From positions 124,001-188,000 of the forward strand of contig QKIY01000035.1 in assembly GCA_003250975.1 (NCBI GenBank): DNA of 64,000 nucleotides, given 5' to 3'. Shown piece after piece: positions 29,646-38,135 of the stretch (position 1 is its first letter; each line of letters starts with the position of its first letter). Both the position numbers and the translations under genes were made by a program. Source of the DNA: Gammaproteobacteria bacterium. Its GTDB lineage: Bacteria; Pseudomonadota; Gammaproteobacteria; Eutrophobiales; Eutrophobiaceae. The notes beneath the pieces are model-generated. The model was not told where the DNA came from. It did no database searches and saw only the letters and a program-made list of their open reading frames with translations.

Positions 29646-31163
29646 TCAGGCTGATTTTCGTTCCAGGATGATTTTCTGCCACACGGCCGGGCCGGTCTGG
29701 TGAACCGCATTGCCGTTGCAATCTACCGCTACGGTCACGGGCATGTCCTTGACCTCGAACTCATGGATAGCCTCCATCCCCAAGTCCTCGAAGGCGACCA
29801 CCCTGGCTGCAGTAATTGCCTTGGAGACCAGGTAGGCGGCACCACCCACGGCCATTAAATAAACGGCCTTGTGTTTTTTTATGGAGTCGATCGCTACCGG
29901 TCCGCGCTCAGCCTTGCCGACCATCCCAAGTAGGCCGGTCTTTTCCAGCATCATGTCGGTAAACTTGTCCATGCGGGTTGCCGTCGTCGGCCCTGCGGGC
30001 CCCACAATTTCATCACGCACGGCATCCACTGGTCCCACGTAATATATAAACCGGTTTTTGAAATCCACGCCTTCTGGGAGGGACTCGCCTTTACTGAATA
30101 TGTCCTGGATGCGTTTATGCGCGGCATCGCGGCCGGTCAACATCTTGCCCGAGAGTAGTAGGGTCTCGCCTGGTTGCCATTGTTCAATCTCTTTCTGCGT
30201 GACCATATCTAGATTTACTCGCCGTGCCGAGGGCCCGACGTCCCAAGTGATATCGGGCCAGTCATCGAGACTGGGAGGTGTCTGTAATGAAGGACCCGAA
30301 CCGTCCAGTACAAAATGGGCGTGACGGGTAGCGGCGCAGTTCGGAATCATGGCTACCGGTTTGTTGGCCGCGTGGGTGGGGTAGTCCCTTATCTTGACAT
30401 CCAGTACCGTAGTCAGGCCGCCAAGACCCTGTGCACCGATTCCCAGCTCGTTTACCTTTTCAAACAATTCAAGGCGCAATTTTTCAACGGCATTTTGTGG
30501 GCCGCGAGCCTTGAGTTCATGGATGTCGATAGGATCCATGAGGGACTCCTTGGCCATGACCATGGCCTTCTCGGCAGTGCCGCCAATACCGATCCCCAGC
30601 ATGCCGGGAGGGCACCAGCCGGCGCCCATGGTCGGGACAGTCATTAATACCCAATCGACGATGCTGTCGGACGGATTTAACATCACGAATTTGGATTTTG
30701 CCTCCGAACCACCTCCCTTGGCGGCGACATCCACGTGTACCTTGTCACCCGGGACGATCTCCATATTAATAACCGCTGGTGTGTTGTCACCGGTATTCTT
30801 CCGGGCGCCTGCGGGGTCTGACAGGATCGAGACTCGCAGTTTATTATCCGGATTATTATAGGCACGCCGCACCCCTTCATTGATCATATTAGTGATGCTC
30901 ATATCGGTATCCCATTGCACGTCCATGCCAACCTTGATGAAGACGGTAACGATTCCGGTATCCTGACAGATAGGGCGGTGACCCTCGGCGCACATGCGGG
31001 AGTTGATCAATATCTGTGCCATGGCATCCTTAGCGGCCCGGGATTCCTCCTTTACATAGGCCTCATGGACTGCCTTGATAAAATCAACGGGGTGATAATA
31101 GGAAATAAACTGCAGGGCATCTGCGACACTGTCGATGAGGTCGTTTTTTTTGATTATTGTCAT
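29646..31163 (-). CDS. Class I (iron-sulfur) fumarate hydratase
   Basis: A 505-residue fused alpha-beta class I fumarase of the TCA cycle (fumarate to malate). Three cysteines in conserved contexts, PICQDTG (Cys66), GWCPPG (Cys184) and PNCAATRH (Cys276), fit the site-differentiated [4Fe-4S] cluster. The C-terminal half (about 330-505) has the KMLTGRDAAHKRI and GPAGPTTATRMD motifs of the beta domain. It is oxygen- and superoxide-sensitive in this family. It is divergent from fumC, which encodes the cluster-free isoenzyme. Confidence 0.94.
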   Translation of the reverse strand: MTIIKKNDLIDSVADALQFISYYHPVDFIKAVHEAYVKEESRAAKDAMAQILINSRMCAEGHRPICQDTGIVTVFIKVGMDVQWDTDMSITNMINEGVRRAYNNPDNKLRVSILSDPAGARKNTGDNTPAVINMEIVPGDKVHVDVAAKGGGSEAKSKFVMLNPSDSIVDWVLMTVPTMGAGWCPPGMLGIGIGGTAEKAMVMAKESLMDPIDIHELKARGPQNAVEKLRLELFEKVNELGIGAQGLGGLTTVLDVKIRDYPTHAANKPVAMIPNCAATRHAHFVLDGSGPSLQTPPSLDDWPDITWDVGPSARRVNLDMVTQKEIEQWQPGETLLLSGKMLTGRDAAHKRIQDIFSKGESLPEGVDFKNRFIYYVGPVDAVRDEIVGPAGPTTATRMDKFTDMMLEKTGLLGMVGKAERGPVAIDSIKKHKAVYLMAVGGAAYLVSKAITAARVVAFEDLGMEAIHEFEVKDMPVTVAVDCNGNAVHQTGPAVWQKIILERKSA

Positions 31164-31204
31164 GATTAGACCGTGAGTTGCTTATAGATGCATTAAATCG
31201 CGCA

Positions 31205-31259
31205 ATTATACTTTGTTTTTAACGGGATGTGTTGACTTCAATAACAGGTCTTATACTGT
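31205..31259. promoter_or_regulatory. Divergent fumarase promoters
   Basis: On the forward strand TTGACT (31232-31237) is followed at 16 bases by TACTGT (31254-31259), or at 14 bases by TATACT, reading toward fumC. On the reverse strand a perfect TATAAT lies at 31210-31205 toward the class I fumarase gene, with only a weak -35. The two promoters are back to back in 123 bases, so one regulator bound here could control both. No SoxR, FNR or Fur box was convincing. Confidence 0.45.
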
Positions 31260-31286
31260 GAGAAGATATCAGAGGGAAACAAGCCA

Positions 31287-32675
31287 ATGTCCAAAAATCA
31301 AAAATACCGCATAGAAAAAGACAGCATGGGCGATGTCCGGGTCCCGGTAGCTGCCCGTTACGGGGCGCAGACACAGCGTGCAATAGATAATTTTCCCGTG
31401 AGTGGCCTGACCATGCCGCGTACCATTATTCGCGCCCTGGGTCTGATCAAGGCGGCTGCGGCCCGGGTCAACGGCGAACTCGGCTTGCTGGAGTCGGACA
31501 TGGCTGAGGCAATAGAGTCGGCTGCCAATGAGGTGGCCAAGGGCAATATGGATGGGCAATTCCCCGTAGATATCTTCCAGACCGGCTCCGGCACCAGTAC
31601 CAATATGAATGCCAACGAGGTAATCGCCAGCCTTGCCGGTGAACGCCTGGGTCGAAAGGTCCATCCGAATGACCATGTGAATCTGGGTCAGAGCAGCAAT
31701 GATGTGATTCCCACTTCTATCCTGATCAGCGCCGGACTGCAGCTCACTGAAGAATTGTTGCCCGCGCTGCAAACCCTGGCGGATTGCATCAGTGATCGGA
31801 AACACGGGCTGGAAGATGTAGTCAAGACTGGACGCACGCACTTGATGGATGCCATGCCGGTCACTCTGGCTCAGGAACTCAGTGGTTGGGAGAGACAGGT
31901 CCGGGATGGTGAGGCGCGCCTCGTATCGACTCTGCCGCGTATCACCGCCCTGCCGATTGGCGGGACGGCCGTAGGTACCGGCATTAATTCCCATCCGGAT
32001 TTTGCAAGACGAGTAATTTCCCGACTGGATGATATTACTGGCATTAAATTTGTGCCGGGGAATACCTATGCCGGTATTGGTACGCAGGACGCTGCGGTAG
32101 AACTCAGTAGCCAGTTAAAGACACTGGCCGTTGGTCTGATGAAGATTGCCAATGATCTGCGCTGGATGAATAGCGGTCCTCTGGCCGGACTGGCAGAGAT
32201 AGAATTACCAGCCTTGCAACCGGGCAGCAGTATCATGCCAGGAAAGGTCAACCCGGTCATTCCGGAGGCAGTATGCATGGTGTGTGCCCAGGTGATTGGT
32301 AACGACAGCACGATAACAATCGCCGGTCAGTCCGGAAATTTCCAGTTGAACGTAATGTTGCCGGTGGTCGCCTACAATCTTTCACAAAGCATCGAGATTC
32401 TGGCCAATGCATCAAACCTGCTGGCGGCAAGGGCCATTGCCGGTTTCGGTGTCAAGCGGCCGAAACTGGAGGCCGCGCTTGAGAAAAATCCGATCCTGGT
32501 GACTGCTCTGAATCCCGTGATCGGTTATGAAAAAGCGGCCGAGATTGCCAAGAGAGCCTATGCAGAGGGGAGAGCCATCAAGGAGGTCGCCAGGGAAATG
32601 ACAGATCTTTCCGAGTCTGAACTGGATCGCCTGCTGGACCCTTGGGCCCTGACGACGGGTGGGATAAAAAAATAA
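31287..32675 (+). CDS. fumC: Class II fumarate hydratase
   Basis: A 462-residue cluster-free fumarase of the aspartase/fumarase superfamily. GSGTSTNMNANEV, HPNDHVNLGQSSNDV and the signature GSSIMPGKVNPV are diagnostic for FumC. It catalyses the same reaction as the neighbouring class I enzyme but tolerates oxygen and iron limitation. The ribosome-binding site AGAGGG lies 10 bases before ATG 31287. Confidence 0.96.
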   Translation: MSKNQKYRIEKDSMGDVRVPVAARYGAQTQRAIDNFPVSGLTMPRTIIRALGLIKAAAARVNGELGLLESDMAEAIESAANEVAKGNMDGQFPVDIFQTGSGTSTNMNANEVIASLAGERLGRKVHPNDHVNLGQSSNDVIPTSILISAGLQLTEELLPALQTLADCISDRKHGLEDVVKTGRTHLMDAMPVTLAQELSGWERQVRDGEARLVSTLPRITALPIGGTAVGTGINSHPDFARRVISRLDDITGIKFVPGNTYAGIGTQDAAVELSSQLKTLAVGLMKIANDLRWMNSGPLAGLAEIELPALQPGSSIMPGKVNPVIPEAVCMVCAQVIGNDSTITIAGQSGNFQLNVMLPVVAYNLSQSIEILANASNLLAARAIAGFGVKRPKLEAALEKNPILVTALNPVIGYEKAAEIAKRAYAEGRAIKEVAREMTDLSESELDRLLDPWALTTGGIKK

Positions 32676-32712
32676 GCAAAATCTTTTTTATTTGTAAGTG
32701 GAGGGACTCGTA

Positions 32713-33267
32713 ATGAAGGACATTCTGGGCAGATTGCATCAGGATCATATCCATATTGCAAAATTGCTGGATCTGTATGAGAAGCAACTGGACAAACTCA
32801 GAGAAGGCAGTGATCCAAACTATATTGTTATGCGGGATATTATGAAATACATGCGAAGCTATCCAGACGTAGTCCATCATCCGCTGGAAGAAATACTATT
32901 CGAGATACTGGAGGAAAAAGACAAGACTCTGGCGGAAAAAGTCCGTCAACTTTACGGTGAGCATAAGGAAATAGATGATATCGGTAACAGCCTCGCGGAG
33001 ATACTTTTAACAATAGCCGCTGGTGTAATAACATCTCTGACCGAATTTCGTGAGGAATCGGAAAAATACCTTCAATTAATGCGATCCCATATGAATCTGG
33101 AAGAAGACAAGGTATTTCCTGGGATCAGGGAAAAATTTACGGAAAAAGACTGGGAAAATATTGATCTTGCTCTTGTCAAACAGGCTGATCCACTGTTTGG
33201 AAAAGACATAGAAGAAGAATATCAATTTCTTTACGAAAGCGTGCTATCGGAAAGCAACGAGCAGTAA
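32713..33267 (+). CDS. Hemerythrin-domain protein
   Basis: A 184-residue four-helix protein with the HHE-type iron-ligand pattern. The ligands are His12/His14 (HQDHIH), His55-His56 and Glu59-Glu60 (HHPLEE), His84 (YGEHKE), and His126 with Glu130-Glu131 (HMNLEED). This is the YtfE/DUF438-related cation-binding set, which can form a di-iron site for O2 or NO sensing, storage or Fe-S repair. GGAGGGA 8 bases upstream supports ATG 32713 over the GTG at 32698. It follows fumC by 37 bases without a terminator, so read-through is possible. Confidence 0.88.
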   Translation: MKDILGRLHQDHIHIAKLLDLYEKQLDKLREGSDPNYIVMRDIMKYMRSYPDVVHHPLEEILFEILEEKDKTLAEKVRQLYGEHKEIDDIGNSLAEILLTIAAGVITSLTEFREESEKYLQLMRSHMNLEEDKVFPGIREKFTEKDWENIDLALVKQADPLFGKDIEEEYQFLYESVLSESNEQ

Positions 33268-33334
33268 AGACAGGAAGTGTTCGGCCGACTTGCAAGCTAA
33301 TGAAGGCTACAGTTTACCTGCCCGATAAAAATCA

Positions 33335-34771
33335 ATGTCTACTGTAATTGCCGTATTTATTATTTACCTTGCTATCCTTGTAGGCATCACGCTGTGGAGT
33401 CGTACAGCGACACACACCATTAAGGGTTACTTCATTGCAGATAAAAAATTGCCGTCCTGGGTAGTTGCATTTAGCACCAATGCCACCGGCGAAAGCGGCT
33501 GGTTGTTACTGGGTCTCACCGGCATGGCTTATACGGTTGGCGCACAGGCATTCTGGGTTGTTGCCGGCGAGGTTACCGGCATCACGCTTTCCTGGCTGTT
33601 GTTATCCAGACGGCTCAAGCGGTTTTCAGATGCAAGCGATTCGATTACGGTGCCGGATGTGCTGGCAGCAAGGTTCGTTGACCGTAAACATGTTCTCAGG
33701 CGGCTGTGCGTGTTGATCATAGTTATCATGGTCACGGCCTACGTTGCTGCACAGATGGTCGCAACCGGCAAGGCCTTCGATGGCTTTACTGACCTGGATT
33801 ACCCATCCGCTGTCGTTGTCGGTGCTACGGTAATTATTTTGTATACGATGTTCGGGGGTTACAAGGCGGTGGCCTGGACAGACCTGATTCAGGGAATCAT
33901 GATGTTGCTGGGCCTGGTTATCCTGCCTCTGGTGGCTATTCACGCCGCAGATGGCTGGAATGCGGTGCTGTCTAACCTGCGTGAACAGGACCCCGGTTTG
34001 CTGTCGCCCTGGGGCCCGGAGGGTAAGAATTCGGCGGCACTCGTCGGGATATTCAGTTTTCTGGCGATCGGCGTGCCGTTTATCGGTGTTCCACAATTAA
34101 TGGTTCGCTTTATATCGGCCCGCTCGGAAGAGAGCCTGCTCCCTGCGATGATCATATCGGTCATTGTGCTCTTCTTTTTCGGTACCGGTGCCGTTTTGAC
34201 CGGTATGGCAGGGCGTGCCCTGTTCCCCGGCCTGCAGGACCCTGAAAGCATCCTGCCGATGATATCCACTACACTGCTGCCGCCCTTACTGAGTGGCGTA
34301 ATGTTGGTTGTCGTGCTGGCCGCTATCATGTCGACGGTAGACAGTCTTTTGATTCTTGCCTCCTCTGCGCTGGTGCGTGATTACTGGCAGAAAATACATT
34401 CATCTTCGCTGGGTGAAGAGGCGCTTGCAAACCGCGGCAAACTGGCCACATTGCTCATTGGGTTTATCGGCATTGCCTTTGCACTCCACCAGACACCATT
34501 AATCTTTTGGTTTGTACTTTTCGCTTGGTCCGGGCTTGGCGCTGCTTTTGGTCCGGTACTGTTATGCGCCCTCTGGTACCCGAAGACAAACCTGTCAGGT
34601 GCGATTGCCGGCATGCTGGGCGGTTTTGTTACAACGGTTGTCTGGGTGCTATGGCTGAAACCCTTTTTCCATGACTTACTGGAGATCATCCCGGGGTTCA
34701 CTGTAGGTCTGATCCTGACCATCGTAGTAAGTAATCTGACCTCAGGCGAATATTCAGAAAACAGGCCATAA
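33335..34771 (+). CDS. Sodium:solute symporter (SSS family, PutP-like)
   Basis: A 478-residue inner-membrane protein with about 13 hydrophobic segments. GYFIADKKLPSWVVAFSTNATGESGW at the first periplasmic loop and TMFGGYKAVAWTDLIQG are SSS family markers. FIGVPQLMVRFISARSE and AAIMSTVDSLLILASSALVRDYW (TM8 sodium-site region) complete the match. The closest described relatives are sodium/proline symporters. The substrate cannot be fixed from sequence; proline or another small organic solute is likely. Confidence 0.88.
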   Translation: MSTVIAVFIIYLAILVGITLWSRTATHTIKGYFIADKKLPSWVVAFSTNATGESGWLLLGLTGMAYTVGAQAFWVVAGEVTGITLSWLLLSRRLKRFSDASDSITVPDVLAARFVDRKHVLRRLCVLIIVIMVTAYVAAQMVATGKAFDGFTDLDYPSAVVVGATVIILYTMFGGYKAVAWTDLIQGIMMLLGLVILPLVAIHAADGWNAVLSNLREQDPGLLSPWGPEGKNSAALVGIFSFLAIGVPFIGVPQLMVRFISARSEESLLPAMIISVIVLFFFGTGAVLTGMAGRALFPGLQDPESILPMISTTLLPPLLSGVMLVVVLAAIMSTVDSLLILASSALVRDYWQKIHSSSLGEEALANRGKLATLLIGFIGIAFALHQTPLIFWFVLFAWSGLGAAFGPVLLCALWYPKTNLSGAIAGMLGGFVTTVVWVLWLKPFFHDLLEIIPGFTVGLILTIVVSNLTSGEYSENRP

Positions 34772-34837
34772 AACCCATCTATACTTTATGGGAATTCATT
34801 GATACCGGCCTGAACCAAAGGCAAGGGGGGGTGGCTT

Positions 34838-35092
34838 ATGACGTTGTCCATCAAGGGTATTACATTGGCGTGCGCCATTATATGGGGATTGGTAATGCTA
34901 ATGGTTAGTATCGCCAATATGGTTTGCCCCACTTATGGCGTTGATTTCCTGTTCCTGATGAGTTCCGTTTATCCCGGCTATGAATATGGCCAGGGCATAA
35001 AAAGCGTTATCGTCGGCACTCTTTATGGCATTGTCGATGGCGGTATCGCGGGAGCTATCTTCGCCTGGCTTTACAATCTTTTTGCTGAATAA
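34838..35092 (+). CDS. Small two-helix membrane protein (annotated holin-like in relatives)
   Basis: An 84-residue protein with two membrane helices (about 6-28 and 54-81), separated by an external loop with PGYEYGQG, ending AGAIFAWLYNLFAE. Similar proteins are often labelled bacteriophage holin, but no lysin or phage gene is near, so lytic function is doubtful. A purine-rich AAGGCAAGGGGGGG upstream provides the ribosome-binding site for ATG 34838. Confidence 0.72.
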   Translation: MTLSIKGITLACAIIWGLVMLMVSIANMVCPTYGVDFLFLMSSVYPGYEYGQGIKSVIVGTLYGIVDGGIAGAIFAWLYNLFAE

Positions 35093-35110
35093 TTAACTGA
35101 AGCTTTTATT

Positions 35111-35836
35111 TTAGTTATCAAGTTCAGGATAATGGCGGAAGATGCCATTATCGTTGAAGGCTAGCCGCCGATCGGATGCAAGATAAGCAGCTATATTAGG
35201 ACGGGCCGCTACTTTATCATGCAGGGTTGCCAGTCGTGAATATTTTGAACCCAGTTTCTTCATCCTCTTCGGAAAAGCATAGTTTAACCCGGCGATTGTC
35301 TGGAACATTGACAGGTCAACATAGCTGAAAGCCCGCCCCAGCATCCAGGGGCCGGCCTTTGAATTGCTGACAAGCACGTTTTCAAAATAATCCAGGAATT
35401 TCGGGATCCGTTCCTTTATGAAATGACCGGCACGGCGTTTTGCCTCGAGTTTTTGATCGCGATAGTAAAGGCTGCCCGCAATCGGGTGATGCACATCGTG
35501 GATCTCAGTTACGAAGTCAGCAATGGTCAATTGCAATTGATGCACCCAGATTTGTTTCGGCTCGGCGCGGGGCGACAGGCCAATCCGTGGGCCCAGGTAC
35601 AGTAGGATGTTCGCGGTCTGGCCAATCACTCGTTTGCCAGCTCTTAGGAAAGGGGGAGCAAAGGGGGGGCATGCGGATTTTTTGTTTTGCATCAAGCGCA
35701 TCATTTTCTTTATCCCCGTTTCAGGGTTTCCTTGCCGGGCCACGTCCAGGTAATCTGCACCTGCCTCTTCCAGTGCGAGCCGCACAAATTCGCCCCTGCC
35801 CTGAATGCCGGGCCAGTAGTAGAGTTCATAGCGCAT
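35111..35836 (-). CDS. Glutathione S-transferase family protein
   Basis: A 241-residue protein. The N-terminal thioredoxin-like domain (YELYYWPGIQGRGEFVRLALEEAG, with the probable glutathione-activating Tyr at residue 6 or 7) is followed by the all-helical C-terminal domain (about 90-235). Conserved GPWMLGRAFSYVDLSMFQTIAGL contains the N-capping box region. The cis-proline strand (about 55-75) contains APPFLRAGKRVIGQTANILLYLG. The Sigma/Alpha-like GST layout suggests a detoxifying conjugase; the substrate is unknown. Confidence 0.88.
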   Translation of the reverse strand: MRYELYYWPGIQGRGEFVRLALEEAGADYLDVARQGNPETGIKKMMRLMQNKKSACPPFAPPFLRAGKRVIGQTANILLYLGPRIGLSPRAEPKQIWVHQLQLTIADFVTEIHDVHHPIAGSLYYRDQKLEAKRRAGHFIKERIPKFLDYFENVLVSNSKAGPWMLGRAFSYVDLSMFQTIAGLNYAFPKRMKKLGSKYSRLATLHDKVAARPNIAAYLASDRRLAFNDNGIFRHYPELDN

Positions 35837-35987
35837 AATTGAAACCCCCTAAGCAAGTTAATAATTTTAAAGAAATAGAAATAAGAAACATGTATACAGT
35901 AATTAATAGCTAATGTTTTGCTAAAATGTTACCAATGATTACGAAAAAAAGGACAATCCATTCTGCCTTGATAATATTTCCAACACC

Positions 35988-36485
35988 ATGAAAGACGATC
36001 TCCCTTTTCTCTTTCGGCAGTTGACACATGGTGTCTATGTCATTGGTGTCTCCGGCGGGGGAAAAGATAATGCCTTTACGGCCGCCTGGGTCATGCAGGT
36101 TTCGTTTTCCCCCCCCATGATTGCACTCAGCATCAATCCGGGCCATTCCTCCTACAGGATGCTGGTTGAAAGCAGGGCGTTTTCCATCAATGTACTCCCT
36201 GCAAACAGGAAAGATCTGGCGAAGCATTTTGGTCTCCCGGCAGAGACTGACAAGCTGGCTGGCGTTGCCTGGCGGCGGGGCGAGACAGGTGTACCTCTTC
36301 TGAATGAGGCTATGGCCGTGTTTGAGTGTGAATACAGCCATGAATGCGAGGCGGGAGATCACCGCCTGGTGATTGGCCGCGTGGTTGCCGGTAGCGTTTT
36401 GAATCCCGATGAGTTTCCCATGAATTACCGCGAGACCGGTGACATGGATGCGAGCAGCGGCCTGTATCCGGATGGTTTTACTTGA
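35988..36485 (+). CDS. Flavin reductase-like protein
   Basis: A 165-residue protein with the FMN-binding split-barrel of the flavin reductase/HpaC group. TAAWVMQVSFSPPMIALSINPGHSSYRMLVESRAFSINVL is the characteristic flavin-binding segment, followed by GDHRLVIGRVVAG. Members reduce flavin with NAD(P)H for partner monooxygenases or act as FMN-binding redox proteins. No monooxygenase partner is adjacent. The preceding 150 bases are AT-rich and hold no other gene. Confidence 0.86.
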   Translation: MKDDLPFLFRQLTHGVYVIGVSGGGKDNAFTAAWVMQVSFSPPMIALSINPGHSSYRMLVESRAFSINVLPANRKDLAKHFGLPAETDKLAGVAWRRGETGVPLLNEAMAVFECEYSHECEAGDHRLVIGRVVAGSVLNPDEFPMNYRETGDMDASSGLYPDGFT

Positions 36486-36525
36486 GGTTAACAGGGTATT
36501 GGGCCGTAAGCAGCATATTCAAAGA

Positions 36526-36556
36526 GCCCAGTCTATTCAGCAGCATCCCACTGGGC
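36526..36556. repeat. Inverted repeat between convergent genes
   Basis: GCCCAGT and ACTGGGC form a perfect 7-bp inverted repeat around a 17-base loop in the gap between the flavin reductase gene and the convergent DUF2459 gene. No T-run follows on either strand. It may help termination for both genes, but that is weak. Confidence 0.3.
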
Positions 36557-36626
36557 ATGGATGTGTTAAGCCATCACATTCCGTCGTGACGTCCCTGCCT
36601 GATTAACTAATAGTCTAGCAAATCTG

Positions 36627-37328
36627 TTACTCAGACTGGTAACAGGCCATATCAGCGGCATTCTCGAGTTGTGACATTACATCATCAGCCGTGATGGCAT
36701 TGCCTTTGATAGGGAAGCCTGTACTGGCAATGCCCTTGCTCACCCAGGTATTACAGGTATTGAAGGCATGGAAGTTTCCTTTTGCCATGTAAAACCGGCT
36801 GTTTCCATAAAGACCCGTGCCAAGTTTTATAATGTTATTATCTGAGTTCCGCAAAAAAGTGTCTGATATATAGGTTAATAATTTTTCATACCCGGGTTCC
36901 GGGACAGACAGCTTTATGATTTTGCTTGCTGGGAAAAAATAGCGGGGTTCATTATTTATATCAACGACGTGCAGGACCGTGGCTGTTGGCAATAGTATTG
37001 CGCGCATGGCAAGACCAGTGGTAATTTCCCTCGCCTGGTAAAATTGCTCATCACCCCAGCCAACTTCGAGATAATCCCCGTCTCCAAGATCGTCATTCAG
37101 GGAAGGAACCCTGTTTATCAAGTCTTTTTTGTTTACCGCAATACCCGTATGCCAGCCGTGACTAATGACATAAAACGTTCGCGGTGTGTCGCATTTTGAA
37201 GGTGCGTAGATCCGTGAATCTGCTAGCGCACAGCTGAAGAAAAAAAATATCAGCAGTAAACAGGCTCTAACAGGGATGCAATTTAAATAATACAGATTTG
37301 TCGATTGCGTATTATTTGCCCCAGCCAC
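36627..37328 (-). CDS. DUF2459 (TIGR02117-like) secreted protein
   Basis: A 233-residue protein with a hydrophobic export segment (about 17-36, CIPVRACLLLIFFFFSCALA). The family core is YVISHGWHTGIAVNKKDL, LEVGWGDEQFYQA and NTCNTWVSKGIASTG near the C-terminus. HGWHTG and the late Cys/Asn/Trp cluster suggest a papain-like fold hydrolase, but the family has no proven activity. It was first noted near urease genes in other species; none are here. The start is GTG 37328, overlapping the end of the cytochrome gene by 17 bases, with no better start in frame. Confidence 0.82.
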   Translation of the reverse strand: MAGANNTQSTNLYYLNCIPVRACLLLIFFFFSCALADSRIYAPSKCDTPRTFYVISHGWHTGIAVNKKDLINRVPSLNDDLGDGDYLEVGWGDEQFYQAREITTGLAMRAILLPTATVLHVVDINNEPRYFFPASKIIKLSVPEPGYEKLLTYISDTFLRNSDNNIIKLGTGLYGNSRFYMAKGNFHAFNTCNTWVSKGIASTGFPIKGNAITADDVMSQLENAADMACYQSE

Positions 37329-37638
37329 CGCTACGGCTGATTATGTAGTCAACTGCGGCCTTCACTTCTTCATCGGTCAAGGTCGCAATACCACCTCGCG
37401 GAGGCATGCCTCTCAGGCCGTTGATGGCATTGGAATAGACTGTTTCCTTGCCTTGGTTTACACGCTTAATCCACAAGGCCTTGTTGCCGAACTTGGGCGC
37501 GGCATTAAGGCCGGATTTATGGCATACTGCACAATAGGTATTGTAGATCTCGCCACCATCAACTGCATAAACTGAGGGGCTCATTGCCCAGATAATCAGG
37601 GCCAGCGTGGCCATTCTTTTAGTTTTTGGGTAATTCAT
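37312..37638 (-). CDS. Cytochrome c5-like protein
   Basis: A 108-residue periplasmic monohaem cytochrome. A signal peptide (residues 1-25, ending SVYA) precedes the mature chain. CAVCH at 36-40 binds haem, and GMPPRGG near 78 supplies the axial Met. AVDYIISRSGGWGK closes the fold. ATG 37638 has GGAG 9 bases upstream; a longer in-frame start would add 20 residues before the signal. It resembles small class I c5 electron carriers. The 3' end overlaps the DUF2459 gene. Confidence 0.9.
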   Translation of the reverse strand: MNYPKTKRMATLALIIWAMSPSVYAVDGGEIYNTYCAVCHKSGLNAAPKFGNKALWIKRVNQGKETVYSNAINGLRGMPPRGGIATLTDEEVKAAVDYIISRSGGWGK

Positions 37639-37726
37639 GTATTTAAACTCCGTACAGTGATTTTGATTTTCAGGTTTGTATAATACGGGATAGTCCAAAG
37701 TTATTGTACCCCTGAAACGCGTACTA

Positions 37727-38119
37727 CTATCTAGAAAGCTTGATGGTAGCGGCGGTGACCAAGCCCCAGATCCAGTTCACGAATATTACATAGACAGGTG
37801 TGAGCATTCCAAGTTCAATACCACCGATGCCGTAATCCAGTTTGTAAGGAAACACGATAAAGATCTGCGCGGCGGAGGGCAGCAGGCTCAACACACTGCC
37901 CTTGAGAAATAGCCGGGAATTCATAAAGGAAAACGCAAAACAAAGACCCCACAAGCCACCCCACACGATGGCCGGGTAGAGCCAGTCGGGCGTCATGGCG
38001 GGCGCAACCGCAATATCAAGGGACTGCGGTATGCCGGCTTCGCCAAATAGCCATAAGACAAGGCGGTTGGCAAACCCTCCAACACATCCGGCGGCAAAAT
38101 AAATCAGGTAGTTTTTCAT
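37727..38119 (-). CDS. Small integral membrane protein, unknown function
   Basis: A 130-residue hydrophobic protein with about four membrane segments (NYLIYFAAGCVGGFANRLVLWLF, DWLYPAIVWGGLWGLCFAFSF, LKGSVLSLLPSAAQIFIVF, LTPVYVIFVNWIWGLVTAA). I know no functional assignment. It lies 16 bases downstream of the CHASE2 kinase stop on the same strand, so it is likely in that transcript. Confidence 0.72.
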   Translation of the reverse strand: MKNYLIYFAAGCVGGFANRLVLWLFGEAGIPQSLDIAVAPAMTPDWLYPAIVWGGLWGLCFAFSFMNSRLFLKGSVLSLLPSAAQIFIVFPYKLDYGIGGIELGMLTPVYVIFVNWIWGLVTAATIKLSR

Positions 38120-38135
38120 GACTATAGGGACGGAA

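Noticed and set aside
31269-31994. 241-codon reverse frame opposite fumC
   Set aside because: Shadow of fumC, no protein-like pattern.
34838-35092. Prophage remnant signalled by a holin-like gene
   Set aside because: No lysin, capsid or integrase genes are near; the small two-helix protein family is found outside phages.
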